A stretch of DNA of 64,000 nucleotides from Arthrobacter sp. MMS18-M83 (GTDB lineage: Bacteria > Actinomycetota > Actinomycetes > Actinomycetales > Micrococcaceae). Shown here one piece after another: positions 24,866 through 33,731 of this stretch (positions within the stretch are counted from its first letter, which is position 1; each line of letters begins with the position of its first letter). The position numbers and the translations under genes are program-made. The notes under the pieces are model-generated. The model searched no databases. It saw nothing but the letters and a program-made list of their open reading frames with translations, and was not told the DNA's origin. Where the stretch lies: contig NZ_CP113343.1 in assembly GCF_026683955.1 (NCBI RefSeq), positions 3,410,001-3,474,000 of the forward strand, read 5' to 3'.

Positions 24866-26296
24866 GTGGTCCAAACCTTGCAGAACTTCATCAACGGCGA
24901 GTTCGTCACGCCGGCAGGCACCGAACTGCTCGACATCGTGAACCCCACCAACGGGGAGATTGTCGCTCATGCGCCTATCTCCACAGAGGCCGACGTCGAT
25001 GCTGCCATGAACGCGGCGAAGGAAGCCTTCAAGTCTTGGAAGCATGTCACGCCTGGCCAGCGCCAGCTCATGCTGCTCAAGCTCGCTGACGCCATCGAGG
25101 CCAACAGCGACGAGCTCGTTGAGGCCCAGCACCGCAACACCGGCCAGGTCCGCGCCCTCATCGCGTCCGAGGAGGTTGCCGCTGGTGCAGACCAGCTCCG
25201 TTTCTTCGCCGGCGCCGCGCGCATCATGGAAGGCAAGTCTGCCGGCGAGTACTTCGAGGGCCACACCTCGTACGTCCGCCGCGAACCGATCGGCGTCGTG
25301 GCCCAGGTTGCGCCGTGGAACTACCCGTTCCTCATGGGCATCTGGAAGATCGGCCCCGCCCTCGCGGCGGGCAACACGGTTGTCCTCAAGCCCTCCGATA
25401 CCACTCCGGAATCCACCTTGGTCCTGGCGCGGCTGGCGGGGGAGATCTTCCCGGCCGGCGTTCTCAACGTGGTCCTCGGCAACGCGGCCACCGGTTCCAT
25501 GATGGTGGAGCACAAGGTGCCGGGCCTCGTCTCGATCACCGGTTCCGTCCGTGCCGGTATTGCCGTGGCCAGTGGAGCGGCCAAGGGTCTCAAGCGTGCC
25601 CACCTGGAGCTCGGCGGCAAGGCCCCGGCCATCGTCTTCAAGGACGCCGACATCAAGAAGAGCGCAGCGGCCATCGCCGAGTTCGCCTTCTTCAACGCCG
25701 GCCAGGATTGCACCGCCATCACCCGAGTGCTGATCGAAGATTCGATCCATGACGACATGGTTGCCGCGATGGTGGAGCACACCAAGACGCTGCACACCGG
25801 CTCGCAGAACGACGAGGAAAACTACTTCGGCCCGCTCAACAACGTGAACCACTTCAACGCCGTGAACTCGGTAGTGGAACACCTCCCGGCCAACTGCAAG
25901 ATCGAAACCGGCGGCCACCGTGCTGGTGACAAGGGCTTCTTCTTTGAGCCCACCATCATCACCGGCGCCAAGCAGACTGACGACGTCGTCCAGAAGGAAA
26001 CCTTCGGCCCGGTCATCACCGTCCAGAAGTTCACCACCGAGGCCGAGGCTCTTGAGCTGGCCAACGACGTCGAATACGCCCTGGCTTCCAGCGTCTGGAC
26101 CACGGACCACGGCACCGCCATGCGGATGAGCCGCGACTTGGACTTCGGCGCGGTCTGGATCAACACCCACATCCTGCTGACCGCTGAGATGCCGCACGGT
26201 GGCTTCAAGCAGTCCGGTTACGGCAAGGACCTGTCCATGTACGGCGTCGAGGACTACACGCGCATCAAGCATGTGATGTCTGCACTTGATGCATAA
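24866..26296 (+). CDS. Gamma-aminobutyraldehyde / betaine-aldehyde-type dehydrogenase
   Basis: 476 aa, GTG start after GAAAGAGG. NAD(P)-dependent aldehyde dehydrogenase: APWNYPF near 150, glutamate in LELGGKAPAIVF near 245, catalytic cysteine in FNAGQDCTAITRV near 280. The sequence QTLQNFINGEFVTPAG and AAKGLKRAHLELGGK resemble the gamma-aminobutyraldehyde group (putrescine to GABA). The GABA aminotransferase gene follows after 70 bp and the PucR regulator is divergent, all supporting polyamine/GABA use. Substrate assignment is inferred. Confidence 0.85.
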   Translation: MVQTLQNFINGEFVTPAGTELLDIVNPTNGEIVAHAPISTEADVDAAMNAAKEAFKSWKHVTPGQRQLMLLKLADAIEANSDELVEAQHRNTGQVRALIASEEVAAGADQLRFFAGAARIMEGKSAGEYFEGHTSYVRREPIGVVAQVAPWNYPFLMGIWKIGPALAAGNTVVLKPSDTTPESTLVLARLAGEIFPAGVLNVVLGNAATGSMMVEHKVPGLVSITGSVRAGIAVASGAAKGLKRAHLELGGKAPAIVFKDADIKKSAAAIAEFAFFNAGQDCTAITRVLIEDSIHDDMVAAMVEHTKTLHTGSQNDEENYFGPLNNVNHFNAVNSVVEHLPANCKIETGGHRAGDKGFFFEPTIITGAKQTDDVVQKETFGPVITVQKFTTEAEALELANDVEYALASSVWTTDHGTAMRMSRDLDFGAVWINTHILLTAEMPHGGFKQSGYGKDLSMYGVEDYTRIKHVMSALDA

Positions 26297-26366
26297 CTCA
26301 GGCGCATAGCGAGGACGCCTGGCGTCCGACGCGTATACACGGCAAGCATAGAAAGAAAGAACCATC

Positions 26367-27722
26367 ATGACCGCAACAGCACATGAAATCACCTACCGCC
26401 TGGACCAGAAGCGCAGCATCAACGGCGCCTTCCCCGGCCCCAAGTCCCAGGCCCTGAACGAGCGCCGGGCGGCCGTCGTCGCTGCCGGCGTCTCTTCGGG
26501 CGTGCCGGTCTACGTTGAGGACGCCGACGGCGGCATCATCCGCGACGTCGACGGCAACTCCTTCATCGACCTCGGCTCCGGCATTGCCGTGACCAGCGTT
26601 GGCGCCTCGGACCCCGCCGTCGTCGCGGCCGTCCAGGACGCTGTAGCCCACTTCACCCACACCTGCTTCATGGTCACCCCGTACGAGGGCTACGTGGCCG
26701 TCGCCGAGCAGCTGAACCGCCTAACCCCTGGCGACCACGAGAAGCGCACCGTGCTCTTCAACTCCGGCGCCGAGGCAGTGGAGAACGCCGTCAAGGTGGC
26801 ACGCTTGGCAACCGGCCGTGACGCCGTCGTCGCCTTCGACCACGCATATCACGGCCGCACCAACCTGACCATGGCGCTCACCGCCAAGGCCATGCCCTAC
26901 AAGACCAACTTCGGCCCGTTCGCGCCCGAGGTTTACCGCATGCCGATGAGCTACCCTTTCCGCGAGGAAAACCCGGAAATCACCGGTGCCGAGGCCGCCA
27001 AGCGCGTCATCACCATGATCGAGAAGCAGATCGGTGGCGACCAGGTTGCGGCGATCATCATCGAGCCGATCCAGGGCGAGGGCGGCTTCATTGTCCCGGC
27101 CGAAGGCTTCCTGCCGGCGCTGTCCGCATGGGCCAAGGAAAAGGGCATCGTCTTCATTGCCGACGAGGTCCAGTCCGGTTTCTGCCGCACGGGTGAATGG
27201 TTCGCCGTCAACCACGAGGGTGTTGTCCCGGACATCATCACGATGGCCAAGGGCATTGCCGGCGGCCTCCCGTTGTCCGCGATCACCGGCCGCGCAGACC
27301 TGCTCGACGCCGTCCATCCGGGCGGCCTCGGCGGCACCTACGGCGGGAACCCGGTTGCTTGTGCCGCAGCTCTTGCTGCCATCGGCACCATGGAGCAGCA
27401 CGACCTCAACGCCCGCGCCCGCCACATCGAGGAAATCGCCCTCGGCCGCTTGCGTGAACTCGCGGCTGAGGTTTCCGTTATCGGCGACGTCCGCGGCCGC
27501 GGTGCCATGCTGGCAATCGAACTGGTCCAGGCCGGCTCCAAGGAACCGAACGCCGAACTGACAAAGGCCGTGGCCGCCGCGTGTCTCCAGGAAGGCGTCA
27601 TCATCCTGACGTGTGGCACCTACGGCAACGTCATCCGCCTGCTGCCGCCGCTGGTCATCAGCGACGAACTGCTCCTCGACGGGCTCGAGGTCCTGGCGGC
27701 GGCCATCAAGGCCAACGCCTAG
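26367..27722 (+). CDS. gabT: 4-aminobutyrate aminotransferase
   Basis: 451 aa, ATG after AGAAAGAA. A class III PLP aminotransferase that converts GABA and 2-oxoglutarate to succinate semialdehyde and glutamate. Motifs: GSGIAVTSVGASDP and NSGAEAVENAVKVAR (phosphate cup), IIEPIQGEGGFIVP (aspartate/glutamine region), FIADEVQSGFCRTG, and Schiff-base lysine in MAKGIAGGLPLSA near 295. Length fits the family. No succinate-semialdehyde dehydrogenase lies in this cluster; it must be elsewhere. A perfect 15-bp hairpin follows at 27758. Confidence 0.93.
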   Translation: MTATAHEITYRLDQKRSINGAFPGPKSQALNERRAAVVAAGVSSGVPVYVEDADGGIIRDVDGNSFIDLGSGIAVTSVGASDPAVVAAVQDAVAHFTHTCFMVTPYEGYVAVAEQLNRLTPGDHEKRTVLFNSGAEAVENAVKVARLATGRDAVVAFDHAYHGRTNLTMALTAKAMPYKTNFGPFAPEVYRMPMSYPFREENPEITGAEAAKRVITMIEKQIGGDQVAAIIIEPIQGEGGFIVPAEGFLPALSAWAKEKGIVFIADEVQSGFCRTGEWFAVNHEGVVPDIITMAKGIAGGLPLSAITGRADLLDAVHPGGLGGTYGGNPVACAAALAAIGTMEQHDLNARARHIEEIALGRLRELAAEVSVIGDVRGRGAMLAIELVQAGSKEPNAELTKAVAAACLQEGVIILTCGTYGNVIRLLPPLVISDELLLDGLEVLAAAIKANA

Positions 27723-27757
27723 CCACAACCCAGGTGGACATGCCCACCTCTGCGTGT

Positions 27758-27792
27758 CAAGGATGGACATAGTGTGACTATGTCCATCCTTG
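27758..27792 (+). terminator. Hairpin terminator after gabT
   Basis: Perfect 15-bp stem CAAGGATGGACATAG / CTATGTCCATCCTTG with a five-base loop, 35 bp after the stop codon. Only a short T content follows (GCATTTAAG), so termination may be partial. Confidence 0.7.
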
Positions 27793-27931
27793 GCATTTAA
27801 GAAAGGGCATGTCCGGGTATGGGAAGCAGTTCCGCAGGTAGAGTCATGCCTAGCTAGCGAATCCAGACCGGCCAACGTTGCCCGGATTCCCCGGACGGGC
27901 CCTGGAATTCGCCGTCGACAAAGGGGTCTTC

Positions 27932-28798
27932 ATGCGATATGTAGTTGGCTACACGCCGAACGAACGTGGCGCGGACGCCGTTGCCCTGGCCTCATCCCTG
28001 GCCCGCGCGCAGGACGCAGTACTGGACCTTGTGTACGTCGTGGACGCGCATACTCCCTACTCGGGCCTGTACCCCGAAAGCACGGGCGCAACTCCGGCTG
28101 AGCAGGCCGTCCTGACCGCGCAAGCCCAGAGCCTCGCGTTAGTGCCCGACGACGTCGAGGCCACCTTCCGCGCGTTGCCTGCCGAATCGTTCCCTTCAGG
28201 GCTGATCCAGGCCGCAGGGACCGACGCTGGACTGATCGTGGTGGGCGCGTCGAGGAACGGGCTGTTCAAGAGGTTCACGGTAGGCAGCGTGGCCAACGGG
28301 CTGCTCCATGCTTCGCCGGTTCCGGTGGCCTTGGCGCCGCGCGGATTCAACCGCACCGAGCCCGTCACCCGGTTCACTTTGGCCACGGGGCAGCGCTCCG
28401 GGGCCGACGCTGCGATCGCCACCGCCATCGGTGCGGCCAACCGCAGGGGCGTGCCGTTGCGGCTCGTGTCGTTGGTGACGCTCGACGCCGGCACCGACGT
28501 TGGAGGCGAGGCTACCAATGCGGCTCATCGCCACGCCAACACTGTCCTCAGCAACGCTGCCTCCCGTTTGCCGCAAGGGCACGATGTGACCGTGGAAGTT
28601 GCCCACGGCCGCAGCATCGAAGAAGCGATCGACAGCTTGGAGTGGATCGACGGCGAAGTGGTCATCATCGGCTCATCGCGCCTGGCGGAAAGAAGCAAAC
28701 TGTTCATGGGCAGCACCGCAAACAAGATCCTCAGGGCGCTGCCGGTGCCCATGGTGGTGGTGCCGCGCGATTACGAGCGTGCGGACTCGATGCCGTAG
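27932..28798 (+). CDS. Universal stress protein with two Usp domains
   Basis: 288 aa from ATG 27932, preceded by AAAGGGG (27920-27926). Two tandem UspA folds: the first about 1-140, ending LIVVGASRNGLFKRFTVGSVANGLLHASPVPVALAPRG, and the second about 150-285, ending VVIIGSSRLAERSKLFMGSTANKILRALPVPMVVVPRDY. Both carry the G-x2-G-x9-G(S/T) ATP-binding pattern, the first in slightly altered form. The role is general stress adaptation; partners are unknown. Confidence 0.9.
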   Translation: MRYVVGYTPNERGADAVALASSLARAQDAVLDLVYVVDAHTPYSGLYPESTGATPAEQAVLTAQAQSLALVPDDVEATFRALPAESFPSGLIQAAGTDAGLIVVGASRNGLFKRFTVGSVANGLLHASPVPVALAPRGFNRTEPVTRFTLATGQRSGADAAIATAIGAANRRGVPLRLVSLVTLDAGTDVGGEATNAAHRHANTVLSNAASRLPQGHDVTVEVAHGRSIEEAIDSLEWIDGEVVIIGSSRLAERSKLFMGSTANKILRALPVPMVVVPRDYERADSMP

Positions 28799-28809
28799 GG
28801 GTGCGCTGC

Positions 28810-29820
28810 TCAGGCCGCGCTCAGCCGTGCCCGCTTTCTCATGAGCGAGTTCTTGCGTGCAGTGCGGAGCATATCGACGGTCAGGAGCAGCAGGGCCAGC
28901 CACACGATTCCGAAACCCACCCAGCGGTCGGGGGTCATGGTTTCGTGGAGGACGGCCAGGGCCACGATGAACTGGAGGATCGGCGCGAAGTATTGCAGCA
29001 GGCCGATCGTCGTCATGGGCAGGCGGCGTGCAGAGGCACCGAAGAACAGGAGCGGCACGGCGGTGATGATGCCCGAAGATGCCAGCAGCCAGAAGTGGCC
29101 CGGGCCGTTGCTTCCCAAGGTCCCGGCTCCGGTGAGGCCGAGGACAATCATGGTGGCGCCGGCGATCGGGGCGAGGACCACGGTCTCCACCGTGAGGCTC
29201 GTGATGGCGTTGACTTTCGGTCCGACGCGCTTCTTCACGAAACCATAGAGTCCAAAGCTGAACGCGAGGACCAAAGCGATCCACGGAAGCTTTCCATAGG
29301 AAACCGTCAGGACGCCGACGGCTATGAAGCCGATCCCGACGGCGGCCCACTGGAGCGGGCGGAGCGTTTCCTTCAGGACGAACACGCCAAGGAGAACCGA
29401 CACGAGCGGGTTGATGAAATAGCCGAGCGAGGCTTCGACCGCGTGCCCGGTGGTGACGCCGAAGGTGTAGGTCAGCCAGTTGATGGCGATCAGTCCCGCA
29501 GCCATGGCGAGCGGTCCTAGGACGGCCCGGTCTCTAAAGGCATTGCCGAGGAGGCGCCAGGTCCGGGTGATGGTGATGAGCAGGGCGCAGAATATGAGCG
29601 ACCAGACCACTCGGTTGGCGACGATTTCCACCGCTCCGGCGGGTTGCAGCACCACGAAGTAGAGCGGAAGCAGGCCCCACAGACCGTACGCCCCGATGCC
29701 GAACACGACACCCGCCGTCGTCTCACTCTTCGCACTCTTTGCCTCGGCGGCGGCGGATGCAGAAGCTGCGGCGCTCGGGGCGGTGGACGGGGCGGGCACG
29801 GTTTGCTCGGGCGTAGGCAC
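28810..29820 (-). CDS. rarD: RarD-type EamA-family permease
   Basis: 336 aa from GTG 29820; a downstream GTG (29799) is also possible, and no clear ribosome site marks either. About 30 A/S/P-rich residues precede ten hydrophobic segments. The first conserved stretch is GIGAYGLWGLLPLYF, and INWLTYTFGVTTGHAVEASLGYFINPLVSVLLG in the middle is the RarD signature. RarD was named in chloramphenicol resistance but its substrate is unknown. It converges on the Usp gene with only 11 bp between the stops. Confidence 0.85.
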   Translation of the reverse strand: MPTPEQTVPAPSTAPSAAASASAAAEAKSAKSETTAGVVFGIGAYGLWGLLPLYFVVLQPAGAVEIVANRVVWSLIFCALLITITRTWRLLGNAFRDRAVLGPLAMAAGLIAINWLTYTFGVTTGHAVEASLGYFINPLVSVLLGVFVLKETLRPLQWAAVGIGFIAVGVLTVSYGKLPWIALVLAFSFGLYGFVKKRVGPKVNAITSLTVETVVLAPIAGATMIVLGLTGAGTLGSNGPGHFWLLASSGIITAVPLLFFGASARRLPMTTIGLLQYFAPILQFIVALAVLHETMTPDRWVGFGIVWLALLLLTVDMLRTARKNSLMRKRARLSAA

Positions 29821-30005
29821 AAAGTCAAGAACACCACATGTTGCGAAGGTATTCCTGACCGTACGGCCGGAAAGTTTGTGTGAGTTTCCTCGCCTCACCG
29901 GGTCACTCCTGCCACGTGCTGACATTCACCAGGCAACTGAGAACTAGAATTGGAAACTGCGCGCCCCACTACGCGGGGCGGATTCCCGTCTCAGAAGGGT
30001 TCACG

Positions 30006-31439
30006 GTGTCCAACTCGGCCGAAACCACCTCAAAACGTCCACTGCGCGTCGCAATTGTCGGCGCAGGACCGGCCGGCGTGTACGCCGCGGACATCCTGAC
30101 CAAATCCAGCGAGGTCAAGGATGGCGACGTCGAGGTCAGCATCGACCTTTTCGAGGCATACCCCGCGCCATACGGGCTGATCCGCTACGGAGTGGCGCCG
30201 GACCACCCCCGCATCAAGGGCATCGTCAACGCGCTTCACAAGGTCCTGGACCGCGGCGATATCCGCTTCCTTGGCAATGTCACGTACGGCCGCGACCTTA
30301 CGCTGCATGACTTCCGGGCCTTCTATGACGCGGTGATCTTCTCCACGGGAGCAGTCAAGGACGCCGAGCTGAACATTCCCGGCGTGGAACTCGAAGGATC
30401 GTTCGGTGGAGCCGACTTCGTGTCCTGGTATGACGGACACCCGGATGTCGCCCGCGAATGGCCACTGGATGCCAAAGAAGTGGCGGTCATCGGCAATGGC
30501 AACGTGGCACTGGACGTGGCCCGCATGCTCTCCAAGCACGCAGATGACCTCTTGGTCACCGAAATCCCGGACAACGTCTATGCCGGCCTCAAGGCCTCTC
30601 CGGTCACGGACGTGCACGTCTTCGGGCGCCGCGGACCGGCGCAGATCAAGTTCACTCCGCTGGAACTGAGGGAGCTCTCGCACTCCAACGACGTGGACAT
30701 TGTGCTGTACCCGGAGGACTTCGAGTTTGATGAAGCCTCCGACGACGCCATCCGCAGCAACAACCAGATCAAGACCATGGTCAACACGCTGACCAACTGG
30801 CTTGTCGAGGAACATGCCGAAGCCGAGCAGCCCTCGTCGCGCAGGCTGCATCTGCATTTCCTGCACAGCCCGGTGGAAATTGTGTCGGAAGACGGCTCCG
30901 GCAAAGTTTCCGGCATCAAGTTCGAGCGCATGCAGCTGGACGGAACGGGTAATGTCAAGGGCACCGGTGAGTTCGTGGACTATCCAGTCCAGGCCGTTTA
31001 CCGAGCCATCGGCTACCACGGTTCGCCGCTGGACGAGATTGAGTACGACGCACGCCGCGGGGTCATCCCCAACGACGGCGGACGGGTGCTGGACGCCGAC
31101 GGCAAGCCGGTACCGGGCATCTACGCCACGGGCTGGATCAAGCGCGGACCCGTCGGCCTGATCGGGCACACGAAGGGCGACGCCCTGGAGACCATCGGGT
31201 GCCTGTTGGAGGACCGCCTCACGCTGCCCCCGGCCGAAAACCCGGACCCGCAGGCCATCATCAACCTCCTGGAAGAGCGGGGCATCGAGTACACCACCTG
31301 GGAAGGCTGGAACAAGCTCGATGCGCACGAAGCAGCCCTCGGTGCCGCATGGACCGCCGAAAACGCTGGCACCGGCGTCGTACGCGAACGCATCAAGGTG
31401 GTCCCGCGCGAGGACATGATCGGGATCTCCCGCGCCTAG
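30006..31439 (+). CDS. FprA-type ferredoxin NADP+ reductase (copy 2)
   Basis: 477 aa, GTG start after AGAAGGG. Same architecture as the copy at 18055: FAD motif VAIVGAGPAGVYAADILT near 16-33, NADP motif VAVIGNGNVALDVARML, and GWIKRGPVGLIGHTKGDA near the C-terminus. The two proteins agree over long stretches (for example LIRYGVAPDHPRIKGIVNAL) and differ mainly at the termini and in loops. This copy stands alone, between rarD and a GAF regulator, without sulfur genes, so it may serve another ferredoxin-dependent enzyme such as a cytochrome P450 (inference). Confidence 0.88.
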   Translation: MSNSAETTSKRPLRVAIVGAGPAGVYAADILTKSSEVKDGDVEVSIDLFEAYPAPYGLIRYGVAPDHPRIKGIVNALHKVLDRGDIRFLGNVTYGRDLTLHDFRAFYDAVIFSTGAVKDAELNIPGVELEGSFGGADFVSWYDGHPDVAREWPLDAKEVAVIGNGNVALDVARMLSKHADDLLVTEIPDNVYAGLKASPVTDVHVFGRRGPAQIKFTPLELRELSHSNDVDIVLYPEDFEFDEASDDAIRSNNQIKTMVNTLTNWLVEEHAEAEQPSSRRLHLHFLHSPVEIVSEDGSGKVSGIKFERMQLDGTGNVKGTGEFVDYPVQAVYRAIGYHGSPLDEIEYDARRGVIPNDGGRVLDADGKPVPGIYATGWIKRGPVGLIGHTKGDALETIGCLLEDRLTLPPAENPDPQAIINLLEERGIEYTTWEGWNKLDAHEAALGAAWTAENAGTGVVRERIKVVPREDMIGISRA

Positions 31440-31552
31440 CGGCGTGGAGCGATTTCGCCGAACGAACCGCTCGACGCCGGCCGCCCATAGGCAAAGCCCT
31501 GCGTCGCAACTAGACTGGCCGGTACTGTGCTGCGTCCGGTTTTGGGAGTTCG

Positions 31553-32917
31553 ATGAGGAATCCGATCCAACCGGCAGCTTTGGTTGGCGACGCCGCCGAG
31601 CTGCTGCAGCGCCATGCCCGCGCAGGTCACGAACAACTGGACTCCTGGCGTTTTGGGCCTCCCGACGCGACGGAGCTTCCTGGGTTGCGCAGCCTAATCA
31701 AGGAATCCTGGCAGCGATCCGCGCAGCTCAACGCGAACCCGGACCAGCCTGAGGCTCCCGTGGTCATGGACCTCGACGAGCTTGAGGAATACCGCCGCCA
31801 ACACCCGCTGGCCATCATCATGCCCGTCATCCAGAAGCTCCTCATTCAGCCCAGCTATGACAGCGGGCTGTTGGTCGCCGTGGGGGACGAGCTCGGCCGG
31901 CTGCTGTGGGTTGACGGAAATCCCGCGATGAGGCGCCGTGCCGAAGGCATGATGTTCGTGGCCGGCGCGGATTGGTCCGAAGCCGCCGTTGGCACGAGTG
32001 CGCCCGGCACAGCGCTCGCGTTGGGCCGCGGCATCCAGATCTCCGGCGCCGAGCACTACAAACGCTCCGTCCATCCGTGGAGCTGCACCGCCGTGCCCTT
32101 CCACGACCCCGACTCCGGCGCGCTCCTCGGCGTTGTCGACATCACCGGTACGGAAGCCGCCGTCGCACCCCACACGCTTTCCCTCGTTGAAGCGACCGTG
32201 GCGGCAGCGCAGGCCCAATTGCGTGTCGAGAGGCTTCAGCTCTCGGCCACTAAGCACTCTTTGCCTGCCCGACGGCGGAACTCGCCTTCCGTCGCAAGCT
32301 CCCGAGTGGGAACCGGACTGTACCGGAACAGCCTTCAGCTGCTGGGCCGCGACCAGGCGCTGTTGAGTATAGGAGGGCGCAGCATTCCGCTCTCCGCCAG
32401 GCACAGTGAGATCCTGGCATTGCTGGGCACTCGTCCCGAGGGTCTCAGCGCCGAAGAACTGGCGCTGGCCTTGTATCCGGGAGATGGTTTCACCGTCACC
32501 CTACGGGCCGAAATGGTGCGCCTGCGGAAGGTCCTGCACGAAGTCGACCCCGCGGCAGTCCCGGAATCCCGCCCCTACCGGCTCCCGATCGACCTCGGCC
32601 AGGATGCCGCCCAAGTGCTTTCCTGCCTGCAACGGGGTGCCCACCGCATCGCCCTGGAGATCTACAAAGGCGCCGTCCTACCGCATTCGGAAGCCCCCGG
32701 CATTGTGGAGCTCCGCCAGAAGGTCTCCGCGCTCTTGCGCGAGGCGGTCCTCAACGACGGCAGTGCCGAGGCGCTGCTCAAGTATGCCGGGCTGCCTGAG
32801 GCAAAGAACGACGTCGACGTCCGGCTCGCTGCCCTCAAGCTCCTGCCGCCGCGCTCGCCCAAGCGGGCCGCCGTCGTCGCCGAGCTCGAACGCCTGGAAA
32901 CGGAGATGTCGGCCTGA
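31553..32917 (+). CDS. GAF-domain transcriptional regulator (AcoR-like N-terminus)
   Basis: 454 aa, ATG after GGGAG. Residues about 40-210 form an AcoR-type sensor with a GAF domain (LIKESWQRSAQLNANPD, VAVGDELGRLLWVDGNP, SEAAVGTSAPGTALALGRGIQISGAEHYKRSVHPWSCTAVPFHDPDSGALLGVVDITG). The usual AAA+ sigma-54 domain is absent. The C-terminal part (about 280-440) carries a winged-helix-like segment (ARHSEILALLGTRPEGLSAEELALALYPG). This design is common beside actinobacterial acetaldehyde/alcohol operons; here the aldehyde and alcohol dehydrogenase genes follow, so it likely controls them, perhaps at the inverted repeat 33648-33672. Confidence 0.82.
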   Translation: MRNPIQPAALVGDAAELLQRHARAGHEQLDSWRFGPPDATELPGLRSLIKESWQRSAQLNANPDQPEAPVVMDLDELEEYRRQHPLAIIMPVIQKLLIQPSYDSGLLVAVGDELGRLLWVDGNPAMRRRAEGMMFVAGADWSEAAVGTSAPGTALALGRGIQISGAEHYKRSVHPWSCTAVPFHDPDSGALLGVVDITGTEAAVAPHTLSLVEATVAAAQAQLRVERLQLSATKHSLPARRRNSPSVASSRVGTGLYRNSLQLLGRDQALLSIGGRSIPLSARHSEILALLGTRPEGLSAEELALALYPGDGFTVTLRAEMVRLRKVLHEVDPAAVPESRPYRLPIDLGQDAAQVLSCLQRGAHRIALEIYKGAVLPHSEAPGIVELRQKVSALLREAVLNDGSAEALLKYAGLPEAKNDVDVRLAALKLLPPRSPKRAAVVAELERLETEMSA

Positions 32918-33000
32918 CGCTGGCCACCCGTGTGGCACTCGGCAAATACGAAGTTTCGGCCCGTATCGTAGAACCGAGCCAAACGAAAGAAGCTTCCTCC

Positions 33001-33606
33001 GTGTTGAACAAACGCCTCGCCGTCGCCCTGACCGTGTCCGGACTCCTTGCCGGAGTCACAGCCTGCGGAGCACCTGCCCAGACCGCGCCATCGTCAACGG
33101 CTTCTGCTTTGGCAACTACCGCTTCGCCCGCATGGGAACTCGATCCCGCCGCGGGCGCTCAAAAGATCAAGGCTGCCGGCCTGGACATCCTCACGGCCGA
33201 AGGCACTGCCGAGCATTACCACGCCCATCTGGACGTGTTGGTGGACGGCAAGCCCGTCACCGTCCCGGCTGAAATCGGCTTCAGTTTCGGGGCCGACGGG
33301 CGGCCGGACGGAATCTCGGCCCTGCACACCCACGACACATCCGGCATCCTCCACATCGAAGCGCCCACCGCCGGACTGAAGTACACGCTCGGCCAGGTCC
33401 TCACCGAATGGGGCGTCCTGGACGGCAAGGACGCCACCGGAGCACCGCACGGCGGAACCGGCGGCTGGACAGCCTACGTGAACGGCTCAAAGCAGGATGT
33501 TCCAGTAACAGACGTGGTTCTCAAAGCCCACGACGAGGTAGTGCTCTCCTTTGGATCGGCGCCCTCCCGGCTTCCGAGCTCCTATGCGTTCTCCGCTGGC
33601 CTCTAG
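33001..33606 (+). CDS. Lipoprotein of unknown function
   Basis: 201 aa from GTG 33001 (AAAGAAG upstream). Signal peptide with lipobox: basic NKR, hydrophobic [13 protein letters not shown], then VTAC with the lipidated cysteine at residue 20. The mature part has an S/T/A-rich linker, then a compact beta-rich domain with conserved-looking [40 protein letters not shown] and [10 protein letters not shown]. The repeated histidines could bind a metal, but no named family was recognised. Lies between the GAF regulator and the aldehyde dehydrogenase. Confidence 0.8.
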   Translation: MLNKRLAVALTVSGLLAGVTACGAPAQTAPSSTASALATTASPAWELDPAAGAQKIKAAGLDILTAEGTAEHYHAHLDVLVDGKPVTVPAEIGFSFGADGRPDGISALHTHDTSGILHIEAPTAGLKYTLGQVLTEWGVLDGKDATGAPHGGTGGWTAYVNGSKQDVPVTDVVLKAHDEVVLSFGSAPSRLPSSYAFSAGL

Positions 33607-33647
33607 GCCTCAAGCCTTCGAACCGGCCTCAAAGTGATCTGAACCAC

Positions 33648-33672
33648 AAGGTTGCAACCTGCTTGCAACCTT
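33648..33672. promoter_or_regulatory. Perfect inverted repeat, probable operator of the aldehyde/alcohol dehydrogenase operon
   Basis: AAGGTTGCAA and TTGCAACCTT, ten perfect bases each, separated by CCTGC, 59 bp upstream of the aldehyde dehydrogenase start. It is the best operator candidate for the GAF regulator encoded at 31553. Confidence 0.6.
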
Positions 33673-33731
33673 CCCGCTCCTACGCTGATGGCACAGCAAA
33701 GCCACGATCATGTTCAGCAAAGGAGCTACAG

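Noticed and set aside
24722..26392. Upstream extension of the PucR frame to 1037 codons
   Set aside because: It is antisense to the aldehyde dehydrogenase gene; the conserved PucR start and a -10 box fix the start at 24721.
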